From: Bernardetiaceae bacterium | GTDB lineage: Bacteria; Bacteroidota; Bacteroidia; Cytophagales; Thermoflexibacteraceae | Assembly (NCBI GenBank): GCA_025056255.1 | Contig: JANWVT010000005.1 | Span: forward strand, 5,001 to 69,000 | Length of the DNA stretch: 64,000 nt | Direction of reading: 5' to 3' | Shown here: positions 54,920 to 64,000 of the stretch, piece by piece | Position numbering within the stretch: the first letter of the stretch is position 1 | How the letters are laid out: every line of letters starts with the position of its first letter | Notes under the pieces: model-generated | The model's input: the letters and a program-made list of their open reading frames with translations, nothing else | Database searches by the model: none | Told to the model about the DNA's origin: nothing | Translations under genes and position numbers: made by a program

Positions 54920-55594
54920 TTAATGTTCTTCGGCATATCCATTGCGCGCACGCTGCGCCCAAATCAGCAAGCCTATCACAATACATGCTCCGGCAGGTAA
55001 CATCATCAATCCGTTACCTTGGTAAGGCAAACCTGTGAGGCTGTCGGCACCTAGTATTTTTACTCCAAATACAGAGCCTGAACCTAACAATTCACGGAAA
55101 AAGGCAACAATAATCAAAATGACGCCATAGCCCAAGCCGTTTCCGATGCCGTCGAGAAAAGAAGGCCAAGGTTTGTTGCCCAATGCGAAAGCTTCCAAGC
55201 GCCCCATGATGATGCAGTTGGTAATAATGAGCCCTACAAATACCGAGAGCTGCTTAGAAACATCATACACATAGGCTTTAAGCACCTGGTCTACAATTAC
55301 TACCCAGCTTGCTACTACTGCCAGTTGAACAATAATGCGGATGCGCGTAGGAATAGTATTGCGAAGCAATGAGATAAACAAACTTGAGAAACTGGCTACG
55401 AAAATTACCCCTAAGGACATCACCAGAGCAGGCTTCATTTGTACGGTTACAGCTAGTGCAGAGCAAATGCCTAACACTTGCACTGTAATGGGGTTATTGC
55501 CGTCTAATGGATCAACCAGAAGTTTGCGGTTCTTTTTTGAAAAAAGCGGCTCAGCAGATTGAACTTTTGCTGCCGTTTCAGTTTGTGTGCTCAT
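54920..55594 (-). CDS. nqrD: Na+-translocating NADH:quinone reductase subunit D
   Basis: A 224-residue membrane subunit, homologous to NqrE. After a short polar N-terminus, [20 protein letters not shown] and [20 protein letters not shown] hold the conserved cysteines in matching positions. [19 protein letters not shown] is typical. It starts two bases after nqrC ends and precedes nqrE by 26 bases. Confidence 0.95.
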   Translation of the reverse strand: MSTQTETAAKVQSAEPLFSKKNRKLLVDPLDGNNPITVQVLGICSALAVTVQMKPALVMSLGVIFVASFSSLFISLLRNTIPTRIRIIVQLAVVASWVVIVDQVLKAYVYDVSKQLSVFVGLIITNCIIMGRLEAFALGNKPWPSFLDGIGNGLGYGVILIIVAFFRELLGSGSVFGVKILGADSLTGLPYQGNGLMMLPAGACIVIGLLIWAQRARNGYAEEH

Positions 55595-55596
55595 AA

Positions 55597-56328
55597 TTAT
55601 TGGTTGAAACTGATTTTGTTGTTGCTTTTAGACTTAATGAAATTGTAATATCCCTCGAAGTATTCCAGCAACATTTTATTCACACCCTTGCCTGTTATGG
55701 TAGCACCAGACATGCCATCCACTTGGTGCGGATTGTTGCTGTAGTCTTGTCCTTCGCCTTTTTGCATCACTACCGATACTACTTTGTCGCCTTCAAATAT
55801 TTTTTTGCCAACATAGCGCGCTTGTATTTCTTCGGTGGCAATGCGCGCCCCTAATCCCGGGGTTTCGCCTTTGTGTTCAAATTTAACTCCTTTAATGGTG
55901 TTGAGGTCGTCTTGGAGCGCTACAAACCCCCAGATATTGTCCCACAATCCAAAGCCATACACCGGAAACACATAGTACTCTGTCTTAGCTGGATTGGTTT
56001 CCGATAGAATTTCGTAAACCGGATAGAGGCGGTCTTCTTTGTTTTTCTTGTATTCTTCTGCTACTGCTACTTGCTCCGCTTTAATTCCCTGTTTGACTTC
56101 GCCCTCAAAATCAACCACGTAAGACTTCACTCGTTTTTCGTAGATACTTTTGATGTCGTCTGTGGGTTGCAAGGTCATTACGGAGGCAAGAATGTTTTTC
56201 TTTTGCTCTAAGGCAATGTTTTCTTGCTGACGGGGCTTCAATCCGGTAGCTGTAACGGCTAACAACAGACCGCAGATAATAGTTAGCCCAGCAGTGTATG
56301 CTATTACGTAAAAATTAGACTGTTGCAC
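55597..56328 (-). CDS. nqrC: Na+-translocating NADH:quinone reductase subunit C
   Basis: A 243-residue subunit with one N-terminal membrane helix and a periplasmic FMN domain. The flavin is attached to a threonine in the motif [10 protein letters not shown] near residue 215 ([10 protein letters not shown]). [18 protein letters not shown]-like sequence ([20 protein letters not shown]) is conserved. It overlaps the end of nqrB by 14 bases. Confidence 0.95.
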   Translation of the reverse strand: MQQSNFYVIAYTAGLTIICGLLLAVTATGLKPRQQENIALEQKKNILASVMTLQPTDDIKSIYEKRVKSYVVDFEGEVKQGIKAEQVAVAEEYKKNKEDRLYPVYEILSETNPAKTEYYVFPVYGFGLWDNIWGFVALQDDLNTIKGVKFEHKGETPGLGARIATEEIQARYVGKKIFEGDKVVSVVMQKGEGQDYSNNPHQVDGMSGATITGKGVNKMLLEYFEGYYNFIKSKSNNKISFNQ

Positions 56329-57529
56329 GGCTCAATCTCCTGTTTTTGTTTGCTTGAACTACATAATAATCGATTAGTGGGGCAAATACATTCATGAGCA
56401 GAATTGCCAACATAATGCCCTCTGGATAAGCAGGGTTGAATACACGAATCACGACGGTAAAGAAGCCAATCAAAAAACCGTAAATCCACTTGCCGGTTTC
56501 AGTATGAGCAGCCGACACAGGGTCGGTTGCCATAAATACAGCTCCAAATGCCAAACCGCCAATGACCAAATGGTAGTGTGCTGGTAAATCCATGTAAGCA
56601 TTTAAAGCTACTGCATTCACCAACAGTCCAGTCAGATAGGCTCCAGCAAATACACTTAGGATGATTTTCCAACTGCCCACGCCGGTTGCAATTAAAATGG
56701 CGGCACCAATTAAGCACATCAGCGTGGAGGTTTCGCCAATAGAGCCCGGAATAGCCCCCCAGAACAAGTTTTCAAAAGAAAACAAGCCGGGCGCCCAAGA
56801 CACGTTGTTGAGTGCTGCCACAGCCGCTCCGGGTGTGAAGTTGCTCTTCAATGCTTCAGAGGTTTCTGCAATAATTGCCAGAGCAGTAGCGCCGGAGTAG
56901 CCATCTACTGTGGTTGCTCCTTCGCCTAAGTAAGTCCATACAGAGCCAGAAATTTCAGTAGGATAGGCAAAATACAGAAAAGCGCGTGCTGTAAGAGCTA
57001 CATTCAACACGTTCATGCCTGTTCCTCCGAAAACTTCTTTGGCTACTAATACAGCAAAAATGGTAGCTACGGCTACTTGCCACAACGGAATGGTAATAGG
57101 CATCACCAATGGAATTAACATGCCTGTTACCAAAAAGCCCTCGTTGATGGGGTGTTTACGCATGATAGCAAAAATTACTTCCACCAAACCACCAGAAGCA
57201 TAAGCTACCAAAATAATCGGGAGTGTATGTTGCAGACCTAACAAAAACTTGGTCATGAAATCTGCTTCTTGACCAATAGCCAAGTAGTGTTGATGACCTG
57301 CGTTCCACATACCAAACAGCAAGCATGGCAACATGGCAATTACCACAGTCATCATCATGCGTTTTAAATCTATAGCATCGCGAATGTGCGCACCACGTGC
57401 AGGAGTAGTAGAGGGCGGCGTAAATAAAAAAGTCTCTGCCGCCTCAAACACATAATAGAAGCGTTCAAATTTGCCGCCTTTTTCAAAAAGCGGACGTTGC
57501 TTTTCCAAGAGATGGTGTAAGAAATTCAT
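56315..57529 (-). CDS. nqrB: Na+-translocating NADH:quinone reductase subunit B
   Basis: A 404-residue membrane subunit with about ten helices, forming the Na+ path and holding riboflavin and a covalent FMN. The FMN motif is DGYSGATALAII near residue 220. PINEGFLVTGMLIPLVMP and GGTGMNVLNVALTARAFLYF are family signatures, and the C-terminal FMATDPVSAAHTETGKWIYG is highly conserved. It starts 19 bases after nqrA ends. Confidence 0.95.
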   Translation of the reverse strand: MNFLHHLLEKQRPLFEKGGKFERFYYVFEAAETFLFTPPSTTPARGAHIRDAIDLKRMMMTVVIAMLPCLLFGMWNAGHQHYLAIGQEADFMTKFLLGLQHTLPIILVAYASGGLVEVIFAIMRKHPINEGFLVTGMLIPLVMPITIPLWQVAVATIFAVLVAKEVFGGTGMNVLNVALTARAFLYFAYPTEISGSVWTYLGEGATTVDGYSGATALAIIAETSEALKSNFTPGAAVAALNNVSWAPGLFSFENLFWGAIPGSIGETSTLMCLIGAAILIATGVGSWKIILSVFAGAYLTGLLVNAVALNAYMDLPAHYHLVIGGLAFGAVFMATDPVSAAHTETGKWIYGFLIGFFTVVIRVFNPAYPEGIMLAILLMNVFAPLIDYYVVQANKNRRLSRATV

Positions 57530-57548
57530 AGCTTTATTGCCGGTTTAC

Positions 57549-58922
57549 TTAAGATTCCCGCATCATATTGATGCCTTCACGAATAATTTTTTGGATAGGT
57601 TGTTTCGATACGTCTATGAACTCGCAAAGAGCAAAGTCTTCTTCAGCCACTTCGTAGATACCCAATGCTTCCATGCCATCGTAGTCGTTTGCTAAAATAG
57701 CTTTGATCAAGTGCATGGGCAAAATATCCATAGGCACTACTTGTTCAAATGTACCCGTAGCTACAAAGGCTCTTTCTTCTCCGTTGGTACTGGTATCTAA
57801 CACATACTCTTTTTTGCTGCTGTTCAGAAAAGAAAGTAGTCCAAGTGCCCGATGGAAGCTCAGGCGCTTAGCAATAGGTGCTAACCAGCCCTCTGTTAGG
57901 AAAAAGCGAGGTTTGTCGCCTTCTGGGATAACAGTGACCATGTGGTCGTAGAAGCCCATGTGTCCGTCGGCAGTTATCTTTTGCCCTACCAGTACATTAC
58001 CACTAATATAGCGCACGTGGTCGCTTTTTACATTATGAGCAACCAACTTGCTGATGTTTGCGCCCAATACAGTTTTGTAATATTGTGGTTGTTTCACTTC
58101 CGAACCCACCAAGGCAATGGTCTTAGAGGCATCGTAGCGACCCTCTAAAAATAATTTGCCAATTTGGATCACCCCATAAGGATGTAGTGTCCATACTACA
58201 TCTCCTTTATTGATAGGGGCGATGTGGTGAATTTGCACCCCCACATTACCCGCCGGATGCGGTCCGATGAATTTGTGAAATTGCACGTTCTTTACAGAAC
58301 CAAATATTTTGGAGACCTCTGCTGCGGCATTTAAACCGATGTGAACTTCGCACTTACCTACTTTGCGCAGCACATCGACACCCACCTGAAAAAATTGCTC
58401 TTGACCTTTGAAAACAAACTCAAAATCGGGTGCCAGCGGACTGGTATCGAATGTGGAAATGAAAATGTTTTTAGGGGCTACGTCTGGGTTGGCAACAATA
58501 GCGTAGGGGCGTTGGATGACCTGAGGCCATACGCCACTGGCAACCATGTGATTTAGCGCATCTTCGGGACTGAGGTTAGCAATTTCGGAAACAGTAAATC
58601 TGCGATGCTCAACGTACTCTGTTTGCTTGTCGCACAAAATCACAATTTCTATTGGTTTACGCTTTTCTCCGCGCCTTACCGCTACTACTTCACCACTTAC
58701 AGGAGCAGCATAGATGACCTTCTCCATTGCCTTGTCGAAAAATAGAGGAGAACCAGCTTTTACAGCATCTCCTTCTTTGACAAGAATTTTGGGACGATAT
58801 AGACCCGGAAAATCATCAAATTTGATGGCAACTGTTTCGGGAGTGTGTTCCGCAAGTTGGGTAGTTGCTTTACCTGCTAAGTTAATATTGAACCCTTTTT
58901 TGAGTTTGATTACTTTTGACAT
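57549..58922 (-). CDS. nqrA: Na+-translocating NADH:quinone reductase subunit A
   Basis: A 457-residue soluble subunit at the quinone side. It starts KLKKGFNINLAGKA as in the family, with KVLVKEGDAVKAGSPLFFDK-like biotinyl-fold sequence (PKILVKEGDAVKAGSPLFFD), HKFIGPHPAGNVGVQIHHI, and a C-terminal CEFIDVSKQPIQKIIREG. First gene of the nqrABCDE operon. A TAGATTTG box lies about 27 bases before the ATG, but its -33 partner is poorly spaced. Confidence 0.95.
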   Translation of the reverse strand: MSKVIKLKKGFNINLAGKATTQLAEHTPETVAIKFDDFPGLYRPKILVKEGDAVKAGSPLFFDKAMEKVIYAAPVSGEVVAVRRGEKRKPIEIVILCDKQTEYVEHRRFTVSEIANLSPEDALNHMVASGVWPQVIQRPYAIVANPDVAPKNIFISTFDTSPLAPDFEFVFKGQEQFFQVGVDVLRKVGKCEVHIGLNAAAEVSKIFGSVKNVQFHKFIGPHPAGNVGVQIHHIAPINKGDVVWTLHPYGVIQIGKLFLEGRYDASKTIALVGSEVKQPQYYKTVLGANISKLVAHNVKSDHVRYISGNVLVGQKITADGHMGFYDHMVTVIPEGDKPRFFLTEGWLAPIAKRLSFHRALGLLSFLNSSKKEYVLDTSTNGEERAFVATGTFEQVVPMDILPMHLIKAILANDYDGMEALGIYEVAEEDFALCEFIDVSKQPIQKIIREGINMMRES

Positions 58923-59008
58923 CGTAAAGTAAGTTCTTTTTTAGCATGCAAATCTAATAAAGAGACGCTATCAAAACTAATGATTATATGAGTATGTTTG
59001 CTTGGCGT

Positions 59009-60718
59009 TTATTTTTTACGCATGCTTTTTCGGGTTGATAACCAAGCTTGTATCTCTGCCAAAGAAAATGCGTTGAGAATGTGGCGACGTTCGGCTCCTC
59101 CTTTTCGCGCTATTAGCCAACCATAGCGCATGTCTTGCAGTCCATCTATTTCGTGCGCATCTGGATTAATGCTTAGTAAGCAGCCCGCCTCAATAGCGCG
59201 ATGTACCCAACGCCAGTCCAAATCTAAGCGCCAAGGGTTGGCATTGATTTCTATGACTACTCCATAAGTGGCACAAGCAGCTATAACCTCCTCATAGTCG
59301 ATAGGATAACCTTCGCGCTGCAGTAACAGCCTTCCAGTAGGGTGCCCCAAAATGGTAGTGTAGGGGTTTTCAATGGCTTTAAGCAAGCGACGAGTGGCTT
59401 TTGTTTTATCCATTTTCAACCCCGAGTGAACAGAGGCTACTACATAATCAAAAGTAGCCAGTATTTCTTCGGGATAGTCTAAACTGCCGTCCGCTAAAAT
59501 ATCTGATTCGATGCCTTTTAATATTTTGAAGGGGGCTAACTGTTGGTTGAGTTGTTCTATTTCGGCATGTTGGCGCTGCAGGCGCTCGACACTTAGTCCG
59601 TTGGCATAATAGGCTGAAACTGAGTGGTCGGCAATGCCCAAGTATTCGTAGCCCATGTTGCGGGTAGCCTCTGCCATTTGCAGCAAGGTATGCTTGCCGT
59701 CGGAGTAGGTAGAGTGGTTGTGTAAGATGCCTTTTAGGTCGTGCCACTCCACCAACCGAGGCAGCTGATGAGCTTTTGCCAAAGCAATTTCAAATGTGCC
59801 TTCGCGCAGTTCGGGCGGTACAAAAGGCAAACCAAGTGCTTGATAAACTGCTTCTACCGAGGCAAATTGGTTTTGTTTCTTAACAAGCGTAAAAATGCCT
59901 AAGCCACTCCAATGAGCAGGTGCAGCACTGTTTTTGAGATTGATGAGGGCAAATGATTCAGCCGATGTCCACTTGATTTCAGCGGGGATGATGCTACTGC
60001 CTGTGTTTTGGTCGAGCAAATACCCGCGCCATGCAAAAGGCGAACAAGCAGTCCAGTCGGTAGCAATGTGGGGGTTGCCGGTAGTCCACAGGTCGAAAGC
60101 TACTGGCAAGTCTTCCACAGCAGCCGTTATTTGTAGCCCTTCCACTACTTCCATACAACGGGCGAGCTGTCCTGTAATTGCTATCTGCAAAGGCTTCACT
60201 TTTTGCTCTACTAACCGCAGCAGATACGCTGCCCAAGGCTCTGCATCGGCATAGCGCCACTTCTCAGCATTGGCTTGTATAAACTGAATCTGTTCTGCAA
60301 TGGCTGCTTGTGTTTTTTCGCCAAAACCTTTTAGTTCAGCCACTTTGCCAGAGCGGCAGGCTTCAGCAAGCTCATAGATGCTGGTAATACCCAGCTCTTG
60401 CCAAAGTGCACGCACTTTTTTAGCACCTAAGCCTTTGATAGTAAGCATTTCTACTACCCCTTCTGGGGTTTTTGCTTTGAGCTCTTCCAGTTCATCAAAA
60501 GAGCCGCTGGTGAGTATTGCCATTGCTTTTGCTGCCATTTGCTCGGTAAGTCCGGCAGCGAGTAGGTTGGCAATATTTACTTCGCTATCGGGTAGTTCGG
60601 CTTTTTCCAAAGCAAAAACAGCATTTTGGTAGTTGCGAATTTTAAATGGGTTGGCTTGGTGCAAGTCCATCAGTGCAGCAGCCAATCGGAAGTTTTGAAT
60701 AATTACTTTTTTAGACAT
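59009..60718 (-). CDS. PolX-like protein: HhH region, degenerate pol-beta core, PHP domain
   Basis: A 569-residue member of the bacterial PolX family, whose typical form is a gap-filling polymerase with a PHP 3'-5' exonuclease. Helix-hairpin-helix modules cover about 15-150 (MLTIKGLGAKKVRALWQELG, ELKGFGEKTQAAIAEQIQFI). In the nucleotidyltransferase position (about 160-310) the expected GS-x-RRG and D-x-D are missing (QIAITGQLARCMEVVEGLQI). The PHP domain (about 330-560) is intact: LHNHSTYSDGKHTL, GIADHS, GIESDIL, VASVHSG, LGHPTGRLL and INPDAHEID supply the metal ligands. So nuclease or phosphatase activity is plausible and polymerase activity doubtful. It is divergent from the FecCD gene. Confidence 0.85.
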   Translation of the reverse strand: MSKKVIIQNFRLAAALMDLHQANPFKIRNYQNAVFALEKAELPDSEVNIANLLAAGLTEQMAAKAMAILTSGSFDELEELKAKTPEGVVEMLTIKGLGAKKVRALWQELGITSIYELAEACRSGKVAELKGFGEKTQAAIAEQIQFIQANAEKWRYADAEPWAAYLLRLVEQKVKPLQIAITGQLARCMEVVEGLQITAAVEDLPVAFDLWTTGNPHIATDWTACSPFAWRGYLLDQNTGSSIIPAEIKWTSAESFALINLKNSAAPAHWSGLGIFTLVKKQNQFASVEAVYQALGLPFVPPELREGTFEIALAKAHQLPRLVEWHDLKGILHNHSTYSDGKHTLLQMAEATRNMGYEYLGIADHSVSAYYANGLSVERLQRQHAEIEQLNQQLAPFKILKGIESDILADGSLDYPEEILATFDYVVASVHSGLKMDKTKATRRLLKAIENPYTTILGHPTGRLLLQREGYPIDYEEVIAACATYGVVIEINANPWRLDLDWRWVHRAIEAGCLLSINPDAHEIDGLQDMRYGWLIARKGGAERRHILNAFSLAEIQAWLSTRKSMRKK

Positions 60719-60769
60719 GCTGCTAAAATAACATATCCAAGTCTGTTTCCTCGCTTTAATTTTGCGCTT

Positions 60770-61783
60770 ATGCGCTTAAATTGTTTGCTTGCGCTCGTAT
60801 TTGTTTTGCTGCTGTTACTATGCGTAGCCGATGTAGCCATAGGCAGCGTATACATTTCGTTTCAGGAACTACTAAGCTTTTTTGGAAAAAGAGCGCAACA
60901 AACCAATCATTACCTAATTATCAAAGAGTTTAGACTTCCTAAGATGTGCACTGCCGTATTGGCGGGCGCTGCGCTTTCCGTTAGCGGTTTGCAAATGCAA
61001 ACGCTTTTTCGCAATCCATTAGCAGGTCCTTATGTACTGGGAATCAGTTCTGGGGCAAGTTTAGGAGTAGCAGTAGTTGTATTAGGAGAAAATTATTGGG
61101 GAGTTGCCCCGTGGAGCAACCTCTGGGGCAGCTGGCTGACAATTGGAGCAGCCGTTAACGGAGCAGTGATTGCACTGTTGGTAATGATGCAAATTGCCGC
61201 ACGACTACCCGCCGGACAAAATACAGCTCTGCTGATTGCAGGGCTCATGCTGGGGAGTGCAGTAAGCGCCTTGGTCGGTTTGTTGGAATATTTCAGCTCT
61301 TCGGAAGAGTTGCAACGCTACGTAATGTGGGGGTTTGGTAGCCTCACCGCAGTAGACTGGCAAAAAATGCAAGTGCTTGCTCCTGTTATTGCAACAGCAC
61401 TGATGTTTTCTATGCTGTACTTTAAACCCTTAGATATGCTGCACTTGGGCGAAGTGTATGCTCAAACAGCGGGATTAGATGTGCGCAAGGTGCGCCGCCA
61501 CTTAGTGCTTCTTTCGGGTTTATTAGCAGGAAGTATCACTGCATTTTGCGGTCCGATTGGTTTTATTGGGCTGGCAGTACCACAAATGGCAAGGCTGCTG
61601 TCGCGAACTTCTCGCAACAATGTATTACTGCCGCTTAGTGCTTTACTGGGAGCTTGTGTTTTGCTATTCTGCGATATACTCTGCTACTTGCCACCTAACG
61701 GGCAAGTGCTGCCTATTAATGTCATCACTTCTCTCATTGGTGCACCGGTAGTGATATGGCTCGTTCTCAGGGCTCGCAGATAG
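60770..61783 (+). CDS. FecCD-family ABC permease (iron-siderophore or cobalamin)
   Basis: A 337-residue membrane protein with about ten helices, the permease of type II importers such as FecCD, FhuB and BtuC. Typical stretches are FRLPKMCTAVLAGAALSVSG followed by LQMQTLFRNPLAGPYVLGIS, the MWGFGSLTAVDW loop, and GPIGFIGLAVPQMARLL, the ATPase-coupling EAA-like loop. The ATG at 60770 (MRLNCLLAL) gives the first helix; a longer frame upstream overlaps polX. No ATPase or binding protein gene adjoins in the window; its stop abuts the convergent gene at 61784. Confidence 0.9.
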   Translation: MRLNCLLALVFVLLLLLCVADVAIGSVYISFQELLSFFGKRAQQTNHYLIIKEFRLPKMCTAVLAGAALSVSGLQMQTLFRNPLAGPYVLGISSGASLGVAVVVLGENYWGVAPWSNLWGSWLTIGAAVNGAVIALLVMMQIAARLPAGQNTALLIAGLMLGSAVSALVGLLEYFSSSEELQRYVMWGFGSLTAVDWQKMQVLAPVIATALMFSMLYFKPLDMLHLGEVYAQTAGLDVRKVRRHLVLLSGLLAGSITAFCGPIGFIGLAVPQMARLLSRTSRNNVLLPLSALLGACVLLFCDILCYLPPNGQVLPINVITSLIGAPVVIWLVLRARR

Positions 61784-64000
61784 CTATTCCAATAGCTCAA
61801 TAACAAAGCCCATCACTAACACATCGTCTTGCTGGAAACAGTCGCCTTTCCACTCCTCAAATACGTGCTTTATCTGTTTTTCTTGTTCTGCCATAGGCAA
61901 AGTGGAAAGCTCTTGCAACATGGCTTTGAATTTTTTTGAAGAGAACTTTTTGCCTGATGCGCCACCAAATTGGTCGCGAAACCCGTCAGAAAAAATGTAG
62001 AAGATATTTTTGCCTTGTTGAAGGTCAATGTGATGAGTTGTAAACTGCTGGCTATCTGTATATGGCACACCACCGATAGATTTGCGGTCAGCTTTAATTT
62101 CCGTAAATTCATTATTGTGAAAGTAGTACAGAGGGCTTTTTGCTCCGGCAAAACAAAGCTGCCGAGCTTGTATATCTAATGTGCACAAGGCAATGTCCAT
62201 TCCATCTTGGTTATCAGTATGATTCTGGTTCAACACTGTATTAATACGTTCGTGGAGTTTGCTTAGTATCTCACCTGGGTTTGTTACTTGGTCTGCCAGT
62301 ACAATTTCATTTAAAAGGTCATAAGCAATTAAAGACATAAATGCTCCCGGCACGCCGTGTCCGGTGCAATCTACTGCTGCAATTAGGCGTAGTCTTTCCA
62401 ATGAAGCACACCAGTAAAAATCGCCACTGACCACGTCTTTGGGACAATAAAACACAAACACATCGGGAAAAATTTGTCTCAATTTGTCGTAACTGGGCAA
62501 CATAGCATCTTGAATGCGCTTTGCATAGCGAATGCTTGCCATTATTTTCTGATTCTGTTGCTCTAATAAAGCAGACTTTCGGTGTAGCTCCTCATTTCTT
62601 GCTTCTATTTCTTCTTTTTGTTCTTTGATTTGTTTTGTACGAAACGCTACAATTGCTTCTAATCGCGCTTTTTCTTTCCTGAGCCTGATGTTGTAAATTC
62701 TTGCTGCAAGAACAACAATCCCAGTAAGGATTAAAAGATAAGTCAAAATAGCCCACCATTGTAAGTAAATAGGGAAGCTTACTTTTAATCGCAATTGCAA
62801 AGGCTGGCTGTAAAGAAAAGCACCTTGTTGAATAGCACGAATTTCTAACGTGTAGTTACCACTTTTTAATTGAGAAATGAACAATTCTTGCCCAACAGGT
62901 TGCCAAGGTTCGTTGCCTTTCTGCATCAAGCGGTATTCATATCTGACCTTATTTGCAGGATAGGACAATGTGGCAAAAGCAACATGCAAATAGGTACTAT
63001 GCTCGAAATGATAGATGCTATCTGCATGAAAATACACTTTCTTACCATCATTTTCAATTCGCAGGAATACTGGTTTAGGAGTAGGCTGATTTGTTAGATG
63101 CCATTGCTGAGCATAGGCTATGCCATTAGCAGTTCCTACCCAAAGCCGCTTGTCGTTATCGGTCAACAAACAACGATGAGAGATATTTTTAGAAGGCAGC
63201 CCATTGGTTTCGTCAAAAAGCCGCATTTCTCCTTTATGATACTGCAAAAGTCCAATATTGGTTCCTAACCAAATGCTACCATTACTACCTTGGGCAATGG
63301 CATGTACATCTGTGTCCATTGGCAGCGGTATTCTGCGCGTAGAATCTTCACCGTATTGCCATAAACCATAGCTGCCCCCTATCCAGATGGACTGTTTGCT
63401 GTCAATCAGGATATCTTCTACCAAAAACTCTGTTTGCCCTTGTGTTACTAAGGGTTTACTAATGTTGATAAATCTATCGCGGATAGAGTCGTATTGGTAT
63501 AAATAGGTTGTTATGCCACTTCCTCCGGCTAAAACTCCCTTTGTGGGGCTCACTCTTACAATTTGTACATTGGTAAGAATGCCTTCGCTTTTGCCATAGC
63601 GCTTTATGGTAAGTTTTGGCGTAATTCTCACCAGTTCTGCATTAGCACAAACCCATATGTGGTTGTGGTTATCTTTTGTAAAGTGCGTCACTCTGGGTAT
63701 CATGTGAGACAAATCCAAAGTATCCACTTTGTTAGCCGTTATTCGAAAAACACGAGCATCGGAAGTACCTATCCACAGAGCATCATTGGTTTTTAAAATA
63801 GCGAAAATATCTTTTGTATTCAACTGAGTAGCTTGTAGCAGTATTTGCCCTTGGCTCATGATGCGATTATTGATGCTACACAAAATAGCTCCCTCAGTTG
63901 CATAAATGGCACCATCCTCCCCTGTTGATATGGACAATACGTAGCTTCGTTCAAAAGGCAGTGTTAAGGGGGCAAAGTAGGTGCGATACAACAAGGCAAC
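61784..64000 (-). CDS. Two-component-propeller / SpoIIE (PP2C) phosphatase, N-terminus cut by window
   Basis: At least 738 residues; the frame stays open to the right edge, so the true start is outside. The visible order is: beta-propeller repeats (about 1-310, with IWIGGSYGLWQYGED, IWLGTNIGLLQYHKGE and LWVGTANGIAYAQQW), a Y_Y_Y domain (about 320-405, VRYEYRLMQKG and SGNYTLEIRA), one membrane helix (about 415-435), a coiled coil (about 440-500) and a SpoIIE/PP2C phosphatase (about 520-735) with VSGDFYWCASLE, AAVDCTGHGVPGAFMSLIAY and YIFSDGFRDQFGG carrying the metal aspartates. It probably senses an envelope signal and acts on an anti-anti-sigma-type partner. The first codon before the edge is not an ATG. 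Confidence 0.88.
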   Translation of the reverse strand, partial: VALLYRTYFAPLTLPFERSYVLSISTGEDGAIYATEGAILCSINNRIMSQGQILLQATQLNTKDIFAILKTNDALWIGTSDARVFRITANKVDTLDLSHMIPRVTHFTKDNHNHIWVCANAELVRITPKLTIKRYGKSEGILTNVQIVRVSPTKGVLAGGSGITTYLYQYDSIRDRFINISKPLVTQGQTEFLVEDILIDSKQSIWIGGSYGLWQYGEDSTRRIPLPMDTDVHAIAQGSNGSIWLGTNIGLLQYHKGEMRLFDETNGLPSKNISHRCLLTDNDKRLWVGTANGIAYAQQWHLTNQPTPKPVFLRIENDGKKVYFHADSIYHFEHSTYLHVAFATLSYPANKVRYEYRLMQKGNEPWQPVGQELFISQLKSGNYTLEIRAIQQGAFLYSQPLQLRLKVSFPIYLQWWAILTYLLILTGIVVLAARIYNIRLRKEKARLEAIVAFRTKQIKEQKEEIEARNEELHRKSALLEQQNQKIMASIRYAKRIQDAMLPSYDKLRQIFPDVFVFYCPKDVVSGDFYWCASLERLRLIAAVDCTGHGVPGAFMSLIAYDLLNEIVLADQVTNPGEILSKLHERINTVLNQNHTDNQDGMDIALCTLDIQARQLCFAGAKSPLYYFHNNEFTEIKADRKSIGGVPYTDSQQFTTHHIDLQQGKNIFYIFSDGFRDQFGGASGKKFSSKKFKAMLQELSTLPMAEQEKQIKHVFEEWKGDCFQQDDVLVMGFVIELLE

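Noticed and set aside
1-64000. tRNA genes or riboswitches in the longer intergenic regions
   Set aside because: I saw no cloverleaf with TTCGA-type arms or known riboswitch cores by eye; a covariance-model scan would be decisive.

Overview
The window looks like a chromosomal segment of a Bacteroidota bacterium, most likely a Cytophagales-type gliding or environmental species. Supporting signs are a SusC/SusD pair, a GldB gliding lipoprotein, an OmpA protein with the PorE-type domain order, a NagB–PIG-L fusion, Na+-NQR genes, a two-component-propeller/SpoIIE protein, and promoters of the TTTG-N18..20-TAnnTTTG type in place of -35/-10 boxes. Moderate GC, weak Shine-Dalgarno signals and many short convergent or divergent units fit this. 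I cannot name the species.

Layout. Positions 1-280 carry two tandem leftward promoters and a leader that I infer belongs to an rRNA operon just outside the window. 703-6297 is a rightward cluster: ftsK, lolA, a SUI1/YciH factor and a PorE-like OmpA protein. 6698-8885 holds a leftward S41 protease lipoprotein and a dienelactone hydrolase. 8976-15992 holds deoC, susC, susD and a Na+/solute symporter. 16087-19176 encodes a secreted protein made of eleven ~92-residue repeats. 19504-24597 holds lpdA, a FadL-like porin and etfA/etfB. 24734-30287 holds a TPR protein, a decayed PD-(D/E)XK ATPase tail, a MobB-like/MobA fusion, a glutamine amidotransferase, a truncated MetX-like pseudogene, gldB, a STAS-like protein and a TsaC/Sua5 protein. 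30388-33625 holds folD, an orphan N6-adenine DNA methyltransferase and a Ric/YtfE di-iron repair protein. 33888-38191 holds rpmA/rplU, nagB–PIG-L, a beta-lactamase-like protein and a NuiA-like protein. 38498-41662 is a large PAS-domain sensor. 41776-45281 is accessory: two tandem Uma2 nucleases with a remnant of a third, a membrane protein and a ruined polysaccharide deacetylase. 45288-51544 holds a ROK kinase, an ABC exporter, a WD40–OmpA protein and a CbpA-like DnaJ. 52135-58922 holds an ECF sigma factor, a flavin oxidoreductase and nqrABCDE without nqrF. 58923-64000 holds a PolX-like protein with an apparently lost polymerase site, a FecCD permease and a propeller/SpoIIE phosphatase cut by the window edge.

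Most genes are housekeeping or envelope functions. LolA, GldB, the PorE-like protein, SusCD, the FadL-like porin and the two OmpA-domain proteins all serve the outer membrane; Nqr, Etf and Lpd serve respiration and redox metabolism; the Na+ symporter could use the gradient made by Nqr. The most unusual signals are a diverged dispersed intergenic repeat (at least ten copies, both orientations) that tends to lie beside decayed genes, the eleven-repeat secreted protein, the patchwork Uma2 duplication, and several enzymes that appear to have lost a signature site (PolX, the MobB part of MobA, the ROK zinc motif). I see no CRISPR array, tRNA gene or complete insertion sequence.
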